64,000 nucleotides of DNA from Actinomycetes bacterium (GCA_021791195.1 JAJYXB010000007.1:62001-126000); one strand, 5' to 3'. Positions 34,737 through 44,313 are shown, counted from the first letter of the stretch. The notes: a model not told the origin generated them from the letters alone. A program made the numbers and translations.

Positions 34737-36476
34737 TCAATCATAGCCCTGTTCCGGCAGCGGCCCCATAGCCGGCGCGTGCGGCCCTGCCTCCGCTTCC
34801 GTTTCACCAGCATCGCCCAGATCCATTTCCCGCTCCGGATCGAGCTGGGCCAGCTCCAGCGCCAGCTCGGCGCCGCTCTCCTCGAGCGCCGGCAGGTTTG
34901 AGCGCCGCAGCTTTATCTGTGGCAACAGGCAGGTGATGAGGAAGGCCGCGATCATCACGCCAGTGCCGGCAACGAACAGTTCGGCGATCGAGCTGCTGAA
35001 GGCCATCTTCAGCGTCTCGAGAAAATGGCTGAAGCCGCTCAGCAGCTGTGGCTGCGACTGCGGCGCCTGGCTGGCGATCATCGCCTTCACCCGCGACTGC
35101 CCGTCCGGCGTCAGGAGGTTCTGCAGCGCGTTGGCGTCGATCCTGTCCATGGCCGCCTGCGGATCAAGATGCTTCATCGTCTGCACGAAACCATTCGCTG
35201 GGAGGCTGCCGAGCCGGCCGGCAAGCTGGCTATTGAGCAGCCCGCCGAAGACGGCGCTGCCGACGGTGCTGCCGATGCTGCGGAACAGCTGCGCCGAGGC
35301 TGTCACCTGGCCCAGCTGCGCATGACCGAAAGCGCTCTGCACCGCGACTGTGAAGATCGGCAGGGTGATGCCAAGCCCCACCCCGGTGACGACCATGTTG
35401 AGCCGCAGCTGGTTGCTGGTTGTATCTATGCCCATCCGGGACATCATGAACATGCCGATCGCACTGACTGCCATTCCGAGGATCCCCAGATATTTAAACC
35501 GGCCGGTGCGCGAGACAATCTGCCCGGCGACAGCCGACGCGACGATCAGACCGGCCATGAGCGGCGTCAGGATCAGCCCGGAGTTGGTAGCGGAAACGCC
35601 GATGACGCCCTGGGCGAACAGCGGGATGAAAATTATGGCGCCGAACAGCACCATCGCCGAAAGGAACGTGGCCGATACGGCGACGCTGAAAACCCGGTTT
35701 TTAAACAGCGACATCGGCAGGATAGGCTCCACGGCGCGTGATTCCACCAGCGCAAACCCGGTCAGCGCCACCGCCGCTGCAGCGAACAGCCCGATGATGA
35801 CGCCGGAAGTCCAGTCATACTCACTGCCGCCCCATACCAGCGCCAGCAGCAGCGGCACCAGGCCGAGGGAAAGCAGCAGGGCGCCGGCATAGTCGATCAC
35901 CTTTTTCGATTCGGGGATGATCTTGGGCATGCCAAAGGCGATCACGGCCAGAGCGATGATGCCGATAGGCACGTTGATGAAAAAGATCCAGCGCCAGCTG
36001 CTGTTATCCGTGATCCAGCCGCCCAGCAGCGGTCCGGCGACGCTGGCCAGCCCGTAAGCGGCGCCGATCAGTCCCTGCCATTTGCCGCGCTCTGCCGGCG
36101 GGATGATGTCGCCCACGGCGGCGATGGAGAGCACCATCAGGGCGCCGCCGCCGATCCCCTGAAAGCCGCGAAAAGCGATCAGCTCCGCCATGTTCTGGGA
36201 AAACCCGCACATCATCGAGCCGGCGAGAAAGACCGCGATGGCGACCAGGAAGAAGCCGCGCCGGCCGTAGATGTCCGAAAGCTTGCCGTAGATTGGCACG
36301 GTGATGGCCGAGACCAGCAGATAAGCGGTGAACACCCAGCTGAAATAATCCAGCCCGTTGAGATCGTGCGCTATCTTTGGCATGGCTGTCGCCACAATGG
36401 TCTGGTCCAGCGACGCCAATAGCATGGCCAGCATTACGCCGGCCATGACCATGAATTTACTATTTCGTTTGAACAT
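34737..36476 (-). CDS. MFS transporter, DHA2 (EmrB/QacA) family
   Basis: A 579-residue protein with about fourteen membrane helices, the layout of the drug:H+ antiporter-2 family. The N-terminal motif [15 protein letters not shown] is characteristic of EmrB/QacA exporters, and [13 protein letters not shown] is the loop 2-3 motif. A soluble acidic C-terminal tail of about 50 residues ends the protein. It is expected to export lipophilic compounds. There is no adjacent regulator. The start is ATG beside a tRNA cluster. Confidence 0.9.
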   Translation of the reverse strand: MFKRNSKFMVMAGVMLAMLLASLDQTIVATAMPKIAHDLNGLDYFSWVFTAYLLVSAITVPIYGKLSDIYGRRGFFLVAIAVFLAGSMMCGFSQNMAELIAFRGFQGIGGGALMVLSIAAVGDIIPPAERGKWQGLIGAAYGLASVAGPLLGGWITDNSSWRWIFFINVPIGIIALAVIAFGMPKIIPESKKVIDYAGALLLSLGLVPLLLALVWGGSEYDWTSGVIIGLFAAAAVALTGFALVESRAVEPILPMSLFKNRVFSVAVSATFLSAMVLFGAIIFIPLFAQGVIGVSATNSGLILTPLMAGLIVASAVAGQIVSRTGRFKYLGILGMAVSAIGMFMMSRMGIDTTSNQLRLNMVVTGVGLGITLPIFTVAVQSAFGHAQLGQVTASAQLFRSIGSTVGSAVFGGLLNSQLAGRLGSLPANGFVQTMKHLDPQAAMDRIDANALQNLLTPDGQSRVKAMIASQAPQSQPQLLSGFSHFLETLKMAFSSSIAELFVAGTGVMIAAFLITCLLPQIKLRRSNLPALEESGAELALELAQLDPEREMDLGDAGETEAEAGPHAPAMGPLPEQGYD

Positions 36477-36619
36477 CGGCTGAACTTACCTTAACAAAAG
36501 GTGAAAAAGCCGGCAAACAGCGGTGGGACAGGCTACGCCGCCAGCGGCAACCTCGAATTCTTTCTGGTATTATCACGGGACGGCATGGCCGGGTCTGGCG
36601 GCCGGTTTTTCGCTGCCGC

Positions 36620-36713
36620 GGAGAGGTGTCCGAGCTGGCCGAAGGAGCACGACTGGAAATCGTGTAGGCGGGGTTAACCCGTCTCGAGGGTTCGAATCCC
36701 TCCCTCTCCGCCA
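36620..36713 (+). tRNA. tRNA-Ser(GGA)
   Basis: The acceptor GGAGAGG (36620-36626) pairs with CCTCTCC (36703-36709) and CCA is encoded. The anticodon loop CTGGAAA gives GGA. A long variable arm is present. Confidence 0.96.
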
Positions 36714-36754
36714 TGTTTATTTTCTTCCCCGGGCGATCATCCCTGTTATAATTA

Positions 36755-37384
<630 letters not shown>

Positions 37385-37431
37385 AGCGCGTCTGGCGCCT
37401 TTGGCAGCCAGCCGTCTTTCCCAAAATAGCG

Positions 37432-37460
37432 TTGACACCCGCCTCGATATTTCCTAAATT
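37432..37460 (+). promoter_or_regulatory. Promoter of the Rrf2-family gene
   Basis: TTGACA (37432-37437), a 17-base spacer and TAAATT (37455-37460). ATAAATCA occurs twice downstream (37462-37469 and 37491-37498), which could be operator half-sites. Confidence 0.6.
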
Positions 37461-37552
37461 AATAAATCAAACTATATATGTGCACTAACTGATAAATCAG
37501 TCCGATTCCCGGCACCCCCAGATACCGGAACGGCAAGGCTGGGGAGAAACTC

Positions 37553-37951
37553 ATGGAGATCAGCAGGCAGGCGGATTATGCCGTCCGCGCAGTCAGGGAG
37601 CTGGTAAAAGCGGGGCCAGGCGCATTGCTTCAGACGCGCACCATCGCCGTAAGCCAGCAGATACCGGAGAAGTATCTGCCCACCATCATCCGTACCCTGG
37701 CGCGCGCGGGGCTGCTGAGGACCCTGCGTGGAAGCCGGGGTGGAGTGGCTCTCGCCCGCCGGCCGGAGGCGATATCGGTGCTGGAGGTGGTGGAGGCGAT
37801 CGATGGACCTGTACTGCTGAACCGCTGCAAAATCAGGCCGGGAGAATGCAGTCGAGGCGGGGAGCCGTGCGCTCTCCATAATTTTTGGGACGGCCTGATG
37901 AACGAAGTCCGCAACCGGATGGGTAGGGTCAGCTTCGATGAACTGACTTAG
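37553..37951 (+). CDS. Rrf2-family transcriptional regulator with iron-sulfur ligands
   Basis: A 132-residue Rrf2 regulator. The winged helix-turn-helix is in residues 1-65 (MEISRQADYAVRAVREL and the wing LRGSRGGVALARRP). The cysteines CKIRPGECSRGGEPC have C-x6-C-x6-C spacing, placed as the [2Fe-2S] ligands of IscR or NsrR. It may sense redox state, iron-sulfur status or NO. It is preceded by a good promoter and is convergent with the selenoprotein-like gene, the stops being ten bases apart. The regulated genes are unknown. Confidence 0.87.
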   Translation: MEISRQADYAVRAVRELVKAGPGALLQTRTIAVSQQIPEKYLPTIIRTLARAGLLRTLRGSRGGVALARRPEAISVLEVVEAIDGPVLLNRCKIRPGECSRGGEPCALHNFWDGLMNEVRNRMGRVSFDELT

Positions 37952-37960
37952 CGGGGTCGC

Positions 37961-38440
37961 TTAAGAGGAGCTGGTGCTTGTCGTGGGGATGGTCGGCGTC
38001 CTGCCGGCCAGCAGATCGTTCAGCATCGTTTCCAGCTGGTCCTGCGGCAGGAAGGTATCCGTGGTGGCCACCTGGTTGCCCTTGGCGTCGTAATAGATGA
38101 TCGCCGGCACGTGCTCAACCCCGATCTTGGTCAGCTGGCACTGATTGGCGGGCTGCGTCAGGTCGAATGTATAGATATCGATCTTCCCTTTATATTTCTG
38201 TTCTAGCGCATCAACGATGGGCTTCTCACGTTGGCAGAAAGGTCAGGTAGGGATGAAGAATTCCACCATCATCGGGCGCCCCTGAGTTTTGGGGATAACG
38301 CTGGGAGCGGCCGCGCACTCCGGCGAAACGGTGATTGCCGCGGTGGTGGTGGTAGAGCCGCAGCCCGCGGAAAAAACAGCCAGAGCAGCAAATAAAGCGG
38401 CGGCGGCAAAAAATGCGAGAAGTCTGATTCGCTTGGTCAT
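37961..38440 (-). CDS. Thioredoxin-like lipoprotein, probable selenoprotein (UxxC)
   Basis: The reading frame of 159 residues is continuous only if the in-frame TGA at 38245-38243 is read through. Residues 1-27 are a lipoprotein signal with SAGC as lipobox. After VEFFIPT the TGA occupies the first redox position and PFC follows, giving U-P-F-C in place of C-x-x-C. The rest keeps the thioredoxin fold, including a cis-Pro segment HVPAIIYYD. A SECIS-like stem-loop starts just after the TGA. The alternative is a nonsense-mutated pseudogene, but the downstream frame is intact and the TGA sits exactly at the catalytic Cys. Confidence 0.72.
38195..38242 (-). promoter_or_regulatory. Bacterial SECIS-like stem-loop
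   Basis: In the RNA just downstream of the UGA, CAACG (38233-38229) pairs with CGUUG (38216-38212) around a 12-base loop containing G residues. UUUCUG (38240-38235) pairs with CAGAAA (38200-38195). The apical loop is 15-26 bases after the UGA, the usual position for bacterial SECIS elements. Confidence 0.5.
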
Positions 38441-38512
38441 CGAGGTTATTCTAAAACAACCGGGGAGCAAAGGGAAGTTCTGCCGGACAGTGATGGCCGG
38501 CTGCCATCAGGG

Positions 38513-39325
38513 CTAATCCAGATCCCTTTTGCCGAAAACCGTCACCACCAGCAGCAACAGCGCTCCGATGTAAACGATCTCATAAAGGAAAGACCAGCCG
38601 CGGGGAATCAGGTACGCGGGTGTTATCGGCGTAGTCCGGGGCCTGAACCGGAGGAGCCGGCGCATCTGGTCGCCCACCTCACCGACGGGCAGCGACAGCC
38701 GGAACAGGTTGCCCACGATCCGCATTCCGATGCCATCGCCGGCGCCGGCGATGTTCAGCAGGCTCAGGCTCGCCGTCACCCCGAATATGAGAAAGGCGAA
38801 GATGGCGTTTGCGGTTGCGGGCATGAATACGGAGATGGCGTAAGTCAGCGTTACCATGGTCACCACGTTGAGACAGGCAAGCCCCAGTGCCGGGATGTAG
38901 CTCCAGAAAGGCTGACCGGTATCAAGCGCGACCGTGAGCCAGAGGGAGAGGCCGACAATGAGCACGTAGCCGGTCATCAGCAGCGCGTAACCGGCCCATC
39001 TGCCAATGATCACCTGGCTGCGACGCATCGGCTTGGTGACGAGGGTTGCCATCATGCCGCGCTCGATCTCGTCATGGACGGAGCCCAGCGAGACGAATAC
39101 CGCCATAAACATGCCGATCAGGTTCAGGCCGCCCAAGGCGAAATTGAGAAACTGGGCGCCGGCGATGCCCCTGTCGCCGGCGCCGGCCATGGCGCCACCA
39201 CCGCCGGCGGTGCTGAGCAGCGGGATGACCGCCAGGTAGAGCAGGCTAACAGCCAGACCGGCAATCATGCTTTTTGACCTGAGCGTGTGCCTGACCGTAT
39301 AAATAGCGAGCGCACGCGTCTTCAT
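38513..39325 (-). CDS. ABC-2 type transporter permease
   Basis: A 270-residue membrane protein with about six helices and a GMMATLVTKPMRRSQ cytoplasmic loop, as in ABC-2 permeases that follow a CcmA-type ATPase. The start overlaps the end of the ATPase gene by four bases, which fixes the pair. Substrate is unknown; related pairs export drugs, lipids or peptides. The first 40 residues contain one long hydrophobic helix after KTRALAIYTVRHTLR. Confidence 0.82.
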   Translation of the reverse strand: MKTRALAIYTVRHTLRSKSMIAGLAVSLLYLAVIPLLSTAGGGGAMAGAGDRGIAGAQFLNFALGGLNLIGMFMAVFVSLGSVHDEIERGMMATLVTKPMRRSQVIIGRWAGYALLMTGYVLIVGLSLWLTVALDTGQPFWSYIPALGLACLNVVTMVTLTYAISVFMPATANAIFAFLIFGVTASLSLLNIAGAGDGIGMRIVGNLFRLSLPVGEVGDQMRRLLRFRPRTTPITPAYLIPRGWSFLYEIVYIGALLLLVVTVFGKRDLD

Positions 39326-40251
39326 GATCGTTCGGCCGCCGCGATCTCTTCGAGGAATGCCGCTTCCAGCGTCATGTTGCGCGGTGATAATTCCCTGAGC
39401 ACGGCGCCACTCGTGGTGATTATCTCGACCAGCCGCGCGATCTCCTCATCGTTCCCCAGCATCGCAGTGAAACTGCCACCAGCCAAAAAATCCACCTTAG
39501 CCGCCAGTTCCTCGATGCTTGCCATTGCCTCAGCGGAGAGCCCGTCGGTCTTCACATCCACCACCTGCACCGGCCTGATGATCGCTCCCATCTCGCCGAT
39601 CCGGATCAGACGGCCGCGGTTCATGATTCCGATGCGGGTGCAGATCATCTCCACTTCGGACAACAGGTGGGAGTTGATGAGGACGGTGGTGCCGCGGTTA
39701 CGCATGCGGATGATGATATCCCGCAGGTCGCGGCGGCCGATGGGGTCGAGCGCCGAAGCCGGCTCATCCAAAAGCAGCAGCTCCGGCTCGTTGATAATCG
39801 CCTGGGCAAGCGCCATCCGCTGCATCATCCCGCGCGAAAAATTCCTTACGCGTGATTCCGCGCTCTCTTTCAATCCCGTCTGTTCCAGGACATCAGCGAC
39901 TTTTTGCCGCCGCCGGGCGGCGCCCATGCCGTACAGGCGCGCGTGGAAGTCCAGATATTCGGCTGCGCGCATGAAGGTGTTCATGCTGATCGATTCGGGA
40001 AGATAGCCGATCCGCACCCTGGTCTGAACGTGGCCGACGGGGTTGCCCAGCAGCGAAGCCGAACCGGAGCTGGGGAAGACCAGGCCGGCCAGCATCTTGA
40101 TCGTCGTCGTCTTGCCGGCGCCGTTGGGTCCCAGAAGGCCGAAAATCTCGCCGGACGCGACGGTCAGGCTTAGCCCGTCGACCGGCGTAACCGAACCGCT
40201 CCCGGCGCCATAGGTCTTGGTCAGACCTTCAATTTCGATTGCAGCCCGCAT
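39322..40251 (-). CDS. ABC transporter ATP-binding protein
   Basis: A 309-residue CcmA/DrrA-type ATPase. Walker A is GPNGAGKTT near residue 39, the signature is FSRGMMQRM near 136, and Walker B is LLLLDEP near 156. A C-terminal regulatory domain follows. It drives the adjacent permease (38513-39325). The start is ATG with GGGGGGTA ahead. The substrate is not determined. Confidence 0.9.
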   Translation of the reverse strand: MRAAIEIEGLTKTYGAGSGSVTPVDGLSLTVASGEIFGLLGPNGAGKTTTIKMLAGLVFPSSGSASLLGNPVGHVQTRVRIGYLPESISMNTFMRAAEYLDFHARLYGMGAARRRQKVADVLEQTGLKESAESRVRNFSRGMMQRMALAQAIINEPELLLLDEPASALDPIGRRDLRDIIIRMRNRGTTVLINSHLLSEVEMICTRIGIMNRGRLIRIGEMGAIIRPVQVVDVKTDGLSAEAMASIEELAAKVDFLAGGSFTAMLGNDEEIARLVEIITTSGAVLRELSPRNMTLEAAFLEEIAAAERS

Positions 40252-40431
40252 TACCCCCCAGAATTTTTTCCAGGATGAGACCGATCAAATAATTTTTTGT
40301 TGCCGTAAAACTCCTGTAGCCGGCGGCGGTACTTCAAAAAACTCAGAGTCATTAATTGCTGGCACTTGTGCCCCGACGTCAAGGCAGAAAGAGATTGATT
40401 TTATCACTCCGACTGACAGCCAACAAGAGAG

Positions 40432-40453
40432 GCGCCGGCTAAAAAACCGGCGC
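40432..40453 (-). terminator. Hairpin after the foldase gene
   Basis: GCGCCGG and CCGGCGC flank an A/T-rich loop, about 50 bases after the stop of the PrsA/SurA-like gene. It lacks a classical T-tail beyond the stem, so termination is only possible. Confidence 0.4.
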
Positions 40454-40503
40454 GTTCACTGGTGCTCTTTAATTGGCGAAACGCGTGCCTGCCGCCGGAA
40501 CTC

Positions 40504-41532
40504 TTAGGGCTTAAGGCCGGAGACAGGCGCGGTCTGCACTCCCGTTGGGGTTGCGCTTGTCTTTGAAGCGTCCGTCCGGGGCGAATAATCTTCCGCGTAT
40601 TCGATGTCAGCGCTCTGATGAACCTGGTTGGAGAAGTCCTTGTAGTGTTGCGCGAGCTTCTGGTTCGCCAGATCCTGCTTCAACTGGGCCTTGACCTGGT
40701 CGAAGGTCTGGTTCTGGGCCGGCTGGATCAGGTCAACCTTGACGATGTACCAGTTCGTCCCCGACTGGAAGGCGCCCGAGGTCTCGCCGGTCTTCAGCGC
40801 AAATGCCTGCTGGCCAACTGCCGGCGGCAGGGCGCTCTGCTCGACGAGCCCCACGAGGCCGCCCTTGCTCTTTGTGCCCGCGTCTACCGAAACCTGGCCG
40901 GCTACCGTGGCGAAGTCTTCGCCACTCGATATCTGCGCCAGCGCCTGCTGCGCCGCCTGCTGGCTGGTAGTCACTATCTGACGGACCTGGCGCCGCTCCG
41001 GATGCACGTAATTGGCCTTGCCCTGGTTGTAGGCGGCCTGGACGTCGGCGTCACTCACCGGCACCTCCGCCTTGAGTGAGTCCATTAGCTTCTGGCGCAA
41101 CAGAGTCAGCTTCAGGTTCTCGCGCAGATCGTCCACGGTGATATTACGCTTCTTGAAATCATCTTCCATCTTCTGCTCGTTGCCGTAATACTGGTCTTCA
41201 ACCACCTGCGCGAGCGCCTTGTTGACCTCGTCGGCGCTCACGGAGATGTTTCGTTTGGCCGTCTCCTGCAGCAACAGCTGTTCAGCCACCAACTCCGTGG
41301 TGACATCCCGCTGGATATCGTTATAAGCCTTGCTTTTCGTATCGGAGGGCACGAAGCCGGGCGACATGCCGGCTATGACCCGGATCCGGTTCGTGACGGC
41401 ATCCTTGGTGATAATTTCGCCATTGACCGAGGCGGCGGCGTTATCTGGCAGACTACTGCAACCCATCAAGGCAATTAATGCCAAAAACAGAACCACTCCC
41501 ACGCCCGCTAATAACAGCAGTTTCCTGATCAT
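40504..41532 (-). CDS. PrsA/SurA-type peptidyl-prolyl isomerase lipoprotein
   Basis: A 342-residue exported foldase. The N-terminal signal ends in the lipobox LMGC near residue 24, so it is probably lipid-anchored outside the membrane. SurA-N-like helices fill residues 35-170, and a parvulin (rotamase) domain lies about 180-270, with RQVRQIVT at the start and GGLVGLVEQSALP inside. It helps secreted proteins fold. A Thr/Ser-rich tail follows. No partner gene is adjacent. Confidence 0.88.
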   Translation of the reverse strand: MIRKLLLLAGVGVVLFLALIALMGCSSLPDNAAASVNGEIITKDAVTNRIRVIAGMSPGFVPSDTKSKAYNDIQRDVTTELVAEQLLLQETAKRNISVSADEVNKALAQVVEDQYYGNEQKMEDDFKKRNITVDDLRENLKLTLLRQKLMDSLKAEVPVSDADVQAAYNQGKANYVHPERRQVRQIVTTSQQAAQQALAQISSGEDFATVAGQVSVDAGTKSKGGLVGLVEQSALPPAVGQQAFALKTGETSGAFQSGTNWYIVKVDLIQPAQNQTFDQVKAQLKQDLANQKLAQHYKDFSNQVHQSADIEYAEDYSPRTDASKTSATPTGVQTAPVSGLKP

Positions 41533-41989
41533 TTAAATCCCTTCACTTTATTTTGCCGGTGGGAAAATTATAGCCCAACCGGTAATTCCGAACCAGAGCC
41601 ACGCAATCCGGAGGTTTCCGGCAGGAGGGGGGAGAAGACGGATGGGACATGCCCGACTTCCAGGGCGCAAACCGGACGCGCCACGGCAGGGAGCTGAAGT
41701 CCGGCCTTATTTGTATGTATATTCGAATACGTGCATCTTTCGCCGGATGATGATAATCTTTTAAAGAGGCAACTAGGGGTTTATTCGGGTCTGCCGGGAC
41801 CGGGACTGGCTTGAGCCGTCCGGGAATGATATCCTCCCTGCCAGGAGGTGGAGCCGGAGAAATTCGTGGCCTTGTTTTACCGAGTTTGTGTTACTGTTAG
41901 GATACTGTTAGGAAGGTATTGGGCAGTCCGGATCTTCGTTTGGTTCCTCTGGCATCCAATATCGAAATGTCAACCGATTGGGAGGATAG
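41533..41989. other. Intergenic region upstream of tusA-dsrE2A
   Basis: About 450 bases without a supportable gene. It contains a perfect 11-bp tandem repeat at 41892-41913. It is divergent between the foldase and tusA genes and must hold both promoters, but no convincing box pair stands out. Confidence 0.45.
41892..41913 (+). repeat. Tandem 11-bp repeat upstream of tusA
   Basis: TACTGTTAGGA occurs twice head to tail, 77 bases before the tusA start. It could be an operator with one helical-turn spacing. Confidence 0.55.
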
Positions 41990-42244
41990 ATGGGAGAAGT
42001 AATTGACGTAAAACCCGATTCAGTTCTTGATGTAAAGGGACTCTGCTGCCCGATGCCTGTCGTCAAGGCAAAAAAGGCGATGGAGACCATCGAGGTAGGC
42101 CAGGTGCTGGAGATCGTCGGCACCGATGCCGGCTCCAAGGGGGACATGCCCGCATGGGCAAAACGGGCCGGTCATGAATTCCTCGGTTCCACCGAGGAAG
42201 AGGGGGGAGAAGTATTCCACTTCTTCGTAAGGAAAGGAAAGTGA
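41990..42244 (+). CDS. tusA: TusA-family sulfur carrier
   Basis: An 84-residue TusA-fold protein with the motif LCCPMPVVK, so Cys20 in CPMP is the expected sulfur carrier. A second Cys lies directly before it. The ATG follows GGGAGGATAG. It is paired with the DsrE2-type gene eight bases downstream, a pairing known in sulfur oxidisers, and ends at a rho-independent terminator after that gene. It differs clearly from the copies at 24624 and 56402. Confidence 0.93.
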   Translation: MGEVIDVKPDSVLDVKGLCCPMPVVKAKKAMETIEVGQVLEIVGTDAGSKGDMPAWAKRAGHEFLGSTEEEGGEVFHFFVRKGK

Positions 42245-42252
42245 TCCAATAA

Positions 42253-42720
42253 ATGGCTAAAAGACTGGCCATCATCGCGTCAAAGGGGACCCTGGACATG
42301 GCATACCCGCCGCTGATTCTGGCGAGCACTGCTGCCGCCCTGGACATGGAATGCGGCATATTTTTCACCTTTTACGGTCTGGATATTATCAACAAGAAGA
42401 AATATGCCAACCTGAAGGTGGCGCCGATCGCCAATCCGGCGATGCCGGTTTCGGTTCCCAACATCGTCGGCATGCTGCCGGGGATGACATCGATGGCGAC
42501 GAAGATGATGAACGGGATGATAAAGAAGGCCAACGTGCCTTCCATCCCCGAATTCATCGATGTGTGCCTCGAAAGCGGGGTCAAGATGTGGCCCTGCCAG
42601 CTGACGCTGGACATGATGGGCATCAAACCGGAAGACCTGATCGAGGGGATCGACGCCTCTGTCGGCGCCGCACATTTTATTGATTACGCAGCCGACGCGG
42701 ACATGAGCCTCTTCATCTGA
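42253..42720 (+). CDS. dsrE2: DsrE2A-like sulfurtransferase
   Basis: A 155-residue protein with a DsrE/F/H-like fold. It opens KRLAIIASKGTLDMAYPPLI and has cysteines 34, 105 and 115, the latter two in FIDVCLESGVKMWPC. A hydrophobic and Gly/Met-rich middle around residues 68-90 is typical of DsrE2A, which may be membrane-associated. Such proteins pass sulfane sulfur with TusA in sHdr- and Dsr-type oxidisers. A terminator follows after 23 bases, so tusA-dsrE2A is a two-gene operon. Confidence 0.88.
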   Translation: MAKRLAIIASKGTLDMAYPPLILASTAAALDMECGIFFTFYGLDIINKKKYANLKVAPIANPAMPVSVPNIVGMLPGMTSMATKMMNGMIKKANVPSIPEFIDVCLESGVKMWPCQLTLDMMGIKPEDLIEGIDASVGAAHFIDYAADADMSLFI

Positions 42721-42743
42721 CGGTTCGATGCAGCAGGAAATCC

Positions 42744-42772
42744 AAGGGACGGCCTGACGGCCGTCCCTTTTT
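42744..42772 (+). terminator. Rho-independent terminator of tusA-dsrE2A
   Basis: AAGGGACGGCC pairs perfectly with GGCCGTCCCTT around a four-base loop, followed by T residues. Confidence 0.88.
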
Positions 42773-42777
42773 CGTAT

Positions 42778-42907
42778 CAGGGACGTTCCTTTCCTAAAGT
42801 TCCTACTTCTAATGCTTCCAACCTCGAATGGGGCTGTCATCGAAAGCGGGCCAATTCAAAGCTTCGTCACTGGAGAAAGTAGGAACTTTAGGAAAGGAAC
42901 GTCCCTG
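42778..42907. repeat. MITE-like element with 31-bp perfect terminal inverted repeats
   Basis: The arm at 42778-42808 (starting CAGGGACGTTCCTTTCC) is repeated in exact reverse complement at 42877-42907, with 68 bases between. The element has no coding capacity and sits between dsrE2 and the ThiC-family gene. A related, diverged copy is at 58201-58284, suggesting a mobile palindromic repeat family. Confidence 0.75.
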
Positions 42908-42914
42908 GGTTTTA

Positions 42915-44192
42915 TTATTCGCAGGCAGCTTCCCCCACCTTGAGCGCGCACTGGTCGCCGCACATGCTGCAGCCTTCGCCGCTGGAGCCGGGCCTGAGAT
43001 CGCGCACTTCGCGCGCCCGCTCGGGGTCCAGCGCCAGCGCGAACTGACCCGCCCAATCCAGGTCGCGGCGGGCCTGGCCCATCTTCAGGTCGCGCTCGCG
43101 GCGGCCCAGCTTGACCATGTCACCCACGTGCGCGGCGATACGCGCCGCCATCACGCCCTGGCGCACATCATCGGGGTAGGGAAGGCCGAGATGCTCGGCA
43201 GGCGTCACATAGCAGATGAAGTCGGTGCCGTAGGCAGCTGCCCAGGCGGAGCCGATGGCGGCGGTGATGTGATCGTAGCCAGGGGCGACGTCGGTAGTGA
43301 TCGGCCCCAGCATATAGAACGGCTTGCCGCCGCTTAAGCGCTTCTCCAGGATGACGTTGGCCTCGATTTCATCGATGGGGATGTGCCCCGGACCCTCGAG
43401 CATCGCCTGCACGCCCGCTTCCCGAGCCCGGTCGGCCAGGGAGGCGTTCACCAGCAGCTCCTGGATCTGCGCCTTGTCGGTGGCGTCGGCGATGGCGCCG
43501 GCGCGCATGCCGTTACCCAGGCTGAGAACTACGTCATATTCATGCAGGATGTCGATGAGACGATCGAACTGCTCGTAGAGCGGGTTCTCGCAGTCGTGCC
43601 CTGACATCCAGGCGGACATGAACGCGCCGCCGCGGCTGACGAGACCGCCGCTGCGCCCTCCCTGCGCCTTCAGCGTCGCCAGCGTCAACCTGTTGACGCC
43701 GCAGTGGACGGCCATGAAGCCGATACCGTCGCGCGCCTGCCGCTCCACCAGTTCGAACAGCAGGTCGTCTGTCATCCCCATGCTGGAGCCGTGCCGTGCC
43801 GCCGCCTCGTGGCTGGCCTGGTAGAGCGGCACATTTCCCACCGGCAGCGTCACCGCGCCGAGCACCCGGCGGCGGATGTTGTCGAGGTCGCCTGCCGTGC
43901 TGAGCTCCATGAGCGTGTCGGCGCCGCTCTCCTGCGCGACAGCGGCCTTTTCCAGCTCGAGCTCAACATCGAGCAGATCCGAGGATGTGCCGATGCTGGC
44001 GTTGACTTTTGTACTGAGGCCGCGGCCGATCCCGGTGGCGACACCGGCCCGGCCGTTCCCCGCCACGACGACGATGGTACCTTCCTCGACCCCCTGCCTG
44101 ATCTGCTGCGGCGTCATGCCGTCGCGCGCGGCCACCGCTTCCATTTCGGCCGTGATCTTGCCGGCCCGGGCCTGTTCCAGCTGTGTTGCCAT
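42915..44192 (-). CDS. ThiC-family radical SAM enzyme, ThiC or BzaF
   Basis: A 425-residue protein of the short ThiC class. The conserved core includes NASIGTS, MELSTAGD, HCGVN, EGPGHIP, GPITTDVAPGYDH and CYVTPAEHL. The C-terminal cluster motif is CSMCGDQC. ThiC converts aminoimidazole ribotide to the thiamin pyrimidine; BzaF uses the same substrate to make 5-hydroxybenzimidazole, the lower ligand of cobalamin. The upstream element is a cobalamin riboswitch, not a TPP riboswitch, which favours BzaF or a B12-linked role. Sequence alone does not separate the two. The ATG follows AGGAGGAATCTG. Confidence 0.8.
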   Translation of the reverse strand: MATQLEQARAGKITAEMEAVAARDGMTPQQIRQGVEEGTIVVVAGNGRAGVATGIGRGLSTKVNASIGTSSDLLDVELELEKAAVAQESGADTLMELSTAGDLDNIRRRVLGAVTLPVGNVPLYQASHEAAARHGSSMGMTDDLLFELVERQARDGIGFMAVHCGVNRLTLATLKAQGGRSGGLVSRGGAFMSAWMSGHDCENPLYEQFDRLIDILHEYDVVLSLGNGMRAGAIADATDKAQIQELLVNASLADRAREAGVQAMLEGPGHIPIDEIEANVILEKRLSGGKPFYMLGPITTDVAPGYDHITAAIGSAWAAAYGTDFICYVTPAEHLGLPYPDDVRQGVMAARIAAHVGDMVKLGRRERDLKMGQARRDLDWAGQFALALDPERAREVRDLRPGSSGEGCSMCGDQCALKVGEAACE

Positions 44193-44229
44193 CAGATTCC
44201 TCCTGCGTCAGGCCGCTCCCTGAAATGAC

Positions 44230-44253
44230 AAAACCCCACCGCGGGCGGTGGGG
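44230..44253 (-). terminator. Terminator hairpin of the riboswitch expression platform
   Basis: On the minus strand CCCCACCG pairs with CGGTGGGG and four T follow. It lies between the cobalamin aptamer and the ThiC-family start, as expected for transcription attenuation. Confidence 0.75.
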
Positions 44254-44313
44254 TAGCAAAGGACAGACCGGTGACCGGCCCTCTTTCGTCCACGAAGAGC
44301 GGCTGCTTGAAAT

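Noticed and set aside
38195-38440. Pseudogene or frameshift as explanation of the split thioredoxin-like frame
   Set aside because: Both halves are in the same frame, separated only by one TGA at the redox Cys; no indel is needed. It remains a fallback if selenocysteine genes are absent.
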